From Clostridia bacterium (GTDB lineage Bacteria > Bacillota > Clostridia > Oscillospirales > CAG-272): a stretch of 64,000 nucleotides of DNA. A program made the position numbers and the translations under genes. The DNA lies in the NCBI GenBank assembly GCA_017481495.1, contig JAFUPC010000016.1, positions 1 through 64,000 on the forward strand, read 5' to 3'. The notes under the pieces are model-generated. The model was not told the DNA's origin. It was given only the letters and a program-made list of their open reading frames with translations, and searched no databases. The stretch's first letter is position 1; the number at the start of each line of letters is the position of its first letter. Below are positions 59,204 to 64,000 of this stretch, one piece after another.

Positions 59204-61639
59204 ATGAAATGGTCAAGGTTGATTCTGCTGATGCTTTTGGTTCTGACCGTCTGCGGATGTACAGCGGAGAAGCAAAGCAGTCCGTCGGGAAATCCGGTGA
59301 AAAGCACCGTCGGGACGAGCGAAACCGGAGAAACCGTCCTGTACGAAGAATGCGAATATGTTTACACGATGAACAAAATCAAAGCCCCCGACGGCATCTA
59401 TATCCGCAATATGTCGAGTGCAATGCAGGGGCATGATGTTAACAATCAAGCAATCTATGCCGACAACAAACTCTATTTCATGGTATCCGACGGCAGGTAT
59501 AAGATTATGATTCTGGATACAGACGGGAATTTCTTATCTCTTGCACCGGAATTTTCGCCGGAGACGAACGCCACACAGTTCCGCGCGGTCAACACCGAAA
59601 ACCGGACGTGCGTAACGACTTTGACTGCAGAAGACGACTCCGGGTACTATCTGATGATGTATGATTTTGACGGAAACTTCATCAGACAGTCGGATTTGAT
59701 TCCGATATATTCCGAAAATCCATCAAGTGCGAATCCCAATGGGGAAATCGTGATGATTGACGAAACAACATACCTGACTTATTTTGGGTTTGATGTGGGG
59801 GTTCGTTTTTACGTTGTTGATGCGTCGCTGGGTTTACACGGACCGTTTGAGTTATCTGACAAAGTATATACCGGCTACCGCCGTGACGACGGAAAGATTG
59901 TTCTTGTATGTACGGATGAAACAACCTATTTATATGACCCACAAACCGATGAGATCGAAGAAATTATCCTATACGAAGAAACCAACGCCTACCGCCGTGC
60001 GGATACCGTTTTTTTCGCGGAAGACGGTGTGTATCTCGTGGATTACGAAGGCATTACCGTACAGCGGAACGGGGAAGAAATTTTCCTCTGCGATTTTGAG
60101 AAATCGTATTTTACCTCCGACCAGATCGGCTTCATTGATGCCCTGCCGGGCGACCGCTTCCTTGTCTGGTACACGGATGCGTTTACCGGGGAAGACTATC
60201 CCGCAATTTTTGCGCCGGACGAGGACGGCGTGCGGCCGATGAAAACGGTTCTGCGGGCGGCATCCATCGGAAACACAATCAGCAAAAGTCCGAATACCGC
60301 CGAAATGGACGACAACCGGCGCGTGCGGGAATCCGTGGCGTATTTCAACCGGACGAACGATGAATACCTCATCGAGCTGACGGATTACGATTATCTGGCG
60401 CATTATAAGGAAGACGGAACCTATCTTTATACCGGAACGGAGGGGCGGCGCGACCAGCTGTTTACACAGGATTTGTTGAACGGCGTGACCTACGACATCT
60501 ATCTTTTCGGGGAATACTATGACGGTTTTGATGCGCTGAACGAAAAAGGTCTCTTTGCTGACCTGTCGTCCGTGGCGGACAAAGCAAAGCTGATTGCGTG
60601 CGTCCGCGATGCGCTGGACGGCGGCGGGGAAATTACGGCGATTCCGTTCACGGTGCAGCTGTCAACGCTTATCACAACGACCGAGACACTTGCCGTCGGG
60701 GAAGCGTTTACATACGAAAAACTGTACGAGATTATGGACGGGCTCGGTGAGGGAGAATCGCTGTTTGAATCGTTCGTCCGTGATGAAATGCTCGACATCG
60801 CGCTGTACGATTTCGTCGATACGGAAAATAAGACCTGTTCCTACGACAGCAACGAATTTATCCGTCTGATGACGTTCATGCAGGAATTCAAGAATTCCGT
60901 GCCGGAAACGTATCTTGTGGAAACGGACAACCGGTATTTTACGAACGCATACGGCATCGGTTCTATTCAGGTCGATAATCTGTCTATGTACGGCGACATC
61001 ATCACACCGTTCGCAGAGGGGCAGATCAAATTTCTGCAAATGAAGATTACGGAACCGAAGACCCTACCGATGCTGTATTATCTGTTTGACAAAATTGACA
61101 AGGACTACAACATCTGCGGCTACCCGTCGGCGGACGGCGGCAGCATCCACATGGAAACGGGAATGCTGATGTCTGTCGGCAAAAACAGCGAACACCTCGC
61201 GGGCGCGCAGACGTATCTGTCGATGATGCTGTCGGAGACTGTGCAGACCGTGGCGGCGGAGACCGATTTTCCCGTCATCCGCGCGGCGGTGGAAAACATT
61301 ATCGGGTGGGGACACCAGTATTACATAGAAAGACGGATTACGAATTCCTATTCGCAGTACAAATGGGATTCCGAACTGTACGTTTCGTTTGCCGCCTACG
61401 CGGTCACTCCGCTGCCGGCAAAATTTTTGTTAAACTACAGTGCCGATATTATGGTACTGAAACCCGAACACGACGCGCTCGTCTCCTATGTCTGCGACTC
61501 CAAAATGCGCGGCGCGGGGGACACGGTGATTCGCGGGATCATCGAGGAAGAGCTGTCGTATGCCGAAAGCGGGGTCAGATCGGTTGACGAGGCGGCGAAG
61601 ATCATCCAGTCACGGGTGTTTATTTACATCAACGAATGA
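59204..61639 (+). CDS. Large lipoprotein: propeller-like domain joined to a substrate-binding domain
   Basis: The protein has 811 residues; AAGGGGG lies upstream of the ATG. Lipobox TVCGC (Cys near 19). Residues about 45-370 contain propeller-like repeats (MILDTDGNFLSL, MMYDFDGNFIRQSDL, LVCTDETTYLYDPQTDEIEEI). From about 375 a solute-binding domain follows (ESVAYFNRTNDEYLIELTDYD; GEAFTYEKLYEIMDGLGEG; ICGYPSADGGSIHMETGMLMSVG). It ends AAKIIQSRVFIYINE. It is the intact reference copy for its neighbours. The fusion suggests an extracellular receptor that couples binding of a glycan or peptide to another interaction, rather than a plain transporter subunit. Confidence 0.82.
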   Translation: MKWSRLILLMLLVLTVCGCTAEKQSSPSGNPVKSTVGTSETGETVLYEECEYVYTMNKIKAPDGIYIRNMSSAMQGHDVNNQAIYADNKLYFMVSDGRYKIMILDTDGNFLSLAPEFSPETNATQFRAVNTENRTCVTTLTAEDDSGYYLMMYDFDGNFIRQSDLIPIYSENPSSANPNGEIVMIDETTYLTYFGFDVGVRFYVVDASLGLHGPFELSDKVYTGYRRDDGKIVLVCTDETTYLYDPQTDEIEEIILYEETNAYRRADTVFFAEDGVYLVDYEGITVQRNGEEIFLCDFEKSYFTSDQIGFIDALPGDRFLVWYTDAFTGEDYPAIFAPDEDGVRPMKTVLRAASIGNTISKSPNTAEMDDNRRVRESVAYFNRTNDEYLIELTDYDYLAHYKEDGTYLYTGTEGRRDQLFTQDLLNGVTYDIYLFGEYYDGFDALNEKGLFADLSSVADKAKLIACVRDALDGGGEITAIPFTVQLSTLITTTETLAVGEAFTYEKLYEIMDGLGEGESLFESFVRDEMLDIALYDFVDTENKTCSYDSNEFIRLMTFMQEFKNSVPETYLVETDNRYFTNAYGIGSIQVDNLSMYGDIITPFAEGQIKFLQMKITEPKTLPMLYYLFDKIDKDYNICGYPSADGGSIHMETGMLMSVGKNSEHLAGAQTYLSMMLSETVQTVAAETDFPVIRAAVENIIGWGHQYYIERRITNSYSQYKWDSELYVSFAAYAVTPLPAKFLLNYSADIMVLKPEHDALVSYVCDSKMRGAGDTVIRGIIEEELSYAESGVRSVDEAAKIIQSRVFIYINE

Positions 61640-61700
61640 TGTTCACAAATGAAACCAAAAAAATTCACAAAATCCGCATAAAAATTCTTTTGCGTACCTA

Positions 61701-61729
61701 TTGACTTTTCCGCGATAAAGTGGTATAAT
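61701..61729 (+). promoter_or_regulatory. Promoter of the ilv operon
   Basis: TTGACT (61701-61706) and TATAAT (61724-61729), 17-base spacer. Confidence 0.8.
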
Positions 61730-61735
61730 ATATAC

Positions 61736-62089
61736 TGTTAAAACACAGTGAAATGGAGCAGTAAACAAAAGGCTTCCCACACAGAGAGGTGTCGGTCGGT
61801 GCAAGACACGGAGGGAAAGGTTTGTTGAACTCACCATGGAGTGGCTGCAATAAAATCCGGGGTCTGACTTCGGAAAGTAAATGCAGACGGGTGCTCCCGT
61901 GACAGGGCAAGGGTGTTGGGCACCCCGAGCGCATCCAATTGGGATGGCATCCGGAACGGAAAATTTTCGTCGGATCTCATCCGGGATGAAAAAGAGTGGT
62001 ACCGCGGAAGCGAAAATCGAATTTTTCAGTGCTTTCGTCTCTTTGTTATCAAACGTATGGATAACAGAGGACGGAAAGCGCTGTTTTTT
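61736..62089 (+). promoter_or_regulatory. T-box leader, probably leucine-specific
   Basis: The T-box sequence AGTGGTACCGCGG lies at 61995-62007. In stem I, AACAAA (61764-61769) pairs with TTTGTT (61821-61826); AGTA at 61760-61763 faces GAA-CTC-A, placing the specifier codon CTC (Leu) at 61830-61832. A strong terminator follows: CAGTGCTTTCGTC (62027-62039) with GACGGAAAGCGCTG (62070-62083), then six T residues. Uncharged tRNA-Leu would bind and favour the antiterminator, inducing ilvB when leucine is scarce. The specifier is read from alignment by eye. Confidence 0.88.
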
Positions 62090-62132
62090 GTTGTCCACAT
62101 CCCCAAAACAGGAGGTATCCAATCAAAACCGT

Positions 62133-63848
62133 ATGGCAAACGAAAAAGAACCGCAGGGCAGAATGATGTCCGGCGCCCAGATCGTCGTTGAGACCCTCAT
62201 TGAGCAGGGCGTGACCGATGTGTTCGGGTATCCGGGCGGTCAGGTCTTGAATATTTATGACGAATTATACAAAGCGGGCGACCGCATCAACCATGTGCTT
62301 GCCGCACATGAACAGGGTGCATCCCACGCAGCAGACGGCTATTCCCGTGTGACCGGCAAGGTCGGCGTTGTGATTGCGACGTCCGGCCCCGGCGCGACCA
62401 ACCTTGTCACCGGCATTGCGACCGCGATGCTGGACTCCATTCCGATGGTCGCCATCACTGGCAACGTGCCGACATCTCTCATCGGCCGCGACAGTTTCCA
62501 GGAAATCAACATCACCGGCGTGACCCTGCCGATTACTAAGCACAATTATTTTGTCAGCGATGTGCATGAGCTTGCCGACACCATCCGCGAGGCGTTCCGC
62601 ATCGCAAAGTCCGGCAGACCCGGCCCTGTCCTCATCGACATTCCGAAAGATGTTCAGGTCGCGCAGTGTGCGTTCACGAGAGGCGACATCGTTGACCACA
62701 TCCCGCAGGAGACCGCGGACGATGCGGACATCGACCGTGCCGTGGAGCTCATCAACGCATCCAAGCGCCCGTACATCTACATCGGCGGCGGTGCCGCAGG
62801 ACGCGGCATGACCGAAGACATCATCGCGCTTGCCGAAAAGATCGATGCGTATGTCGGATGTACGTTCATGGGTCTGTCCGCAATGAAGAACAGTTATCCC
62901 CGCTTCCTCGGCATGGAGGGTATGCACGGCAGATACGCATCGTCCATGGCAAACAAGGAAGCTGACCTTATCATCGGCATCGGCGTCCGGTTCAGCGACC
63001 GCGCGACCGGCAACGTCGCAAAGTATGCAAAGAACGCAAAGATCATCCAGCTGGACACAGATTTGTCCGAAATCAACAAGAATGTCCGCGTGGATGTGGG
63101 TCTGATCGGCAGCATCGTTTCGTCGTTCTCCCGCATTCTCAAGCGCTGTGACAAGCAGTCGCATCCCGAATGGCGTGCGACCGTCGAAGCGTTCAAGACA
63201 GAAGAACGTCTCATCGCTGACGAAGCGGAACGCATGGCAAACGGCGCGATGACCCCGAAGAAGATTTTCGACGTCATCAATGAAGTCAAGGACGAGCGCA
63301 CCGTCATTGCGACCGACGTCGGTCAGCACCAGATGTGGGCGGCGCAGTATACCGACTTTGAAATGCCCCGCAGATTTGCATCCAGCGGCGGTCTCGGAAC
63401 GATGGGCTACGGTCTCGGTGCCGCCATCGGTGCGCAGATCGCTTCCGGCGACCGCACAGTTCTCATCACCGGTGACGGCAGCTTCGGCATGAACTTAAAC
63501 GAAATGGCGACCGCTGTTTCCTACAACACCCCTATCGTCATCGTGCTGATGAACAACGGCGTGCTCGGCATGGTTCGCCAGTGGCAGACCCTGTTCTTTG
63601 GCAAACGGTATTCCAATACGGTCTTGAACCGGCAGACCGATTTCGTGAAACTGGCGGAAGCGTTCGGCGCAAAAGCCCGGTGCGTGGACAACATCGCCGA
63701 TTTCCGTGCCGCGTTTGAGGAAGCGATGCAGCATGATGGGCCGTATCTCATTGATACACTCATCGACATGGACGAATTTGTCCTCCCGATGCTCCCGCCC
63801 GGCGGCTCGATCGACGACATCATTACCGTAAAACCGGAGGTGAAGTGA
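62133..63848 (+). CDS. ilvB: Acetolactate synthase large subunit
   Basis: The protein has 571 residues and is the first common enzyme of branched-chain amino acid synthesis, a ThDP/FAD enzyme. VFGYPGGQVLNIYDELY and the catalytic Glu in LAAHEQGASHAADGYSR near 60 are standard; ITGNVPTSLIGRDSFQE follows, and the ThDP motif GDGSFGMNLNEMATAVSYNTPIVIVLMNN lies near 450. AGGAGGT is 16 bases before ATG 62133, long but the best available start. It is controlled by the T-box leader and followed after one base by ilvN. Confidence 0.95.
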   Translation: MANEKEPQGRMMSGAQIVVETLIEQGVTDVFGYPGGQVLNIYDELYKAGDRINHVLAAHEQGASHAADGYSRVTGKVGVVIATSGPGATNLVTGIATAMLDSIPMVAITGNVPTSLIGRDSFQEINITGVTLPITKHNYFVSDVHELADTIREAFRIAKSGRPGPVLIDIPKDVQVAQCAFTRGDIVDHIPQETADDADIDRAVELINASKRPYIYIGGGAAGRGMTEDIIALAEKIDAYVGCTFMGLSAMKNSYPRFLGMEGMHGRYASSMANKEADLIIGIGVRFSDRATGNVAKYAKNAKIIQLDTDLSEINKNVRVDVGLIGSIVSSFSRILKRCDKQSHPEWRATVEAFKTEERLIADEAERMANGAMTPKKIFDVINEVKDERTVIATDVGQHQMWAAQYTDFEMPRRFASSGGLGTMGYGLGAAIGAQIASGDRTVLITGDGSFGMNLNEMATAVSYNTPIVIVLMNNGVLGMVRQWQTLFFGKRYSNTVLNRQTDFVKLAEAFGAKARCVDNIADFRAAFEEAMQHDGPYLIDTLIDMDEFVLPMLPPGGSIDDIITVKPEVK

Positions 63849-63849
63849 G

Positions 63850-64000
63850 ATGCGTTCTGTCATTGCCATCTATGTGGAAAACAAATACGGCGTTCTGACC
63901 CGCGTTTCCGGTATGTTCATGCGCAAGGGCTTCAACATCGACTCCCTGACCGTCGGCGAAACGGACGATCCGGCATATTCCCGTATCACGATCACCCTGA
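63850..64000 (+). CDS. ilvN: Acetolactate synthase small (regulatory) subunit, partial
   Basis: The first 50 residues are visible: MRSVIAIYVENKYGVLTRVSGMF then KGFNIDSLTVGETDD, the N-terminal ACT domain that binds valine for feedback control. GAGGTGAAG lies upstream, within the end of ilvB. The gene runs off the right edge. Confidence 0.93.
   Translation, partial: MRSVIAIYVENKYGVLTRVSGMFMRKGFNIDSLTVGETDDPAYSRITITL

Noticed and set aside
1-64000. rRNA, tRNA, tmRNA, integrase or transposase genes
   Set aside because: None recognised on either strand by conserved sequence or protein motifs.

Overview
The window reads as chromosomal DNA of a low-to-mid GC Gram-positive anaerobe. I infer the class Clostridia, probably a gut-associated Oscillospirales-type genome. 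The support is near-universal AAGGAG-type ribosome binding sites, many promoters with an exact 17-base spacer, a T-box leader on ilvB, surface-layer-homology (SLH) domains, a 4-Cys L28, many lipobox lipoproteins, and no outer-membrane genes. No rRNA, tRNA, CRISPR or intact transposase was recognised.

Layout. 0-10 kb: a decayed two-gene lipoprotein module, a Na+-dependent transporter, an AAA_14/DUF4143 ATPase behind a repeat-decorated promoter, an ECF sigma factor with a long C-terminal extension, a complete type III toxin-antitoxin locus (repeat RNA, terminator, ToxN-like toxin), a BlaI/BlaR1-like pair and a serine hydrolase. 10-20 kb, mostly minus strand: serC-serA, then murD, methionine gamma-lyase family, GH78-like, manA and PHP genes, with a cluster of seven identical TTTTCCACA 9-mers upstream of murD. 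20-29 kb: two orphan substrate-binding lipoproteins, acpP, type II pantothenate kinase overlapping a HAD hydrolase, an OppA-like protein and a lipoprotein. 29-36 kb: an archaeal-type aspartyl-tRNA synthetase behind a leader peptide with three consecutive Asp codons and an attenuator, then an AraC regulator and two uncharacterised genes. 36-47 kb: EamA transporter, RluA-type pseudouridine synthase, rpmB followed by an array of mini-hairpins, a DivIVA-like protein, a sugar oxidoreductase with a sialidase-fold enzyme, a large SLH surface protein, a glutamine-amidotransferase-like hydrolase and a ZIP transporter. 47-62 kb: a paralogous family of very large lipoproteins in which a propeller-like domain is joined to a substrate-binding domain, with intact, deleted, frameshifted and truncated members, together with aspS, ahcY and a GH99-like gene. 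62-64 kb: a Leu-type T-box, ilvB and the start of ilvN.

How it fits together. Much of the accessory content points to extracellular carbohydrate sensing or uptake: eight substrate-binding or related lipoproteins with no permease in the window, GH78-like, GH99-like and sialidase-fold enzymes, manA and SLH. The least expected items are the type III toxin-antitoxin system, the Asp-codon attenuator, the 33-base repeat operator candidate, the DnaA-box-like cluster, and the visible birth and decay of the propeller/substrate-binding family. All functional statements are from reading the sequence; no database search was run.
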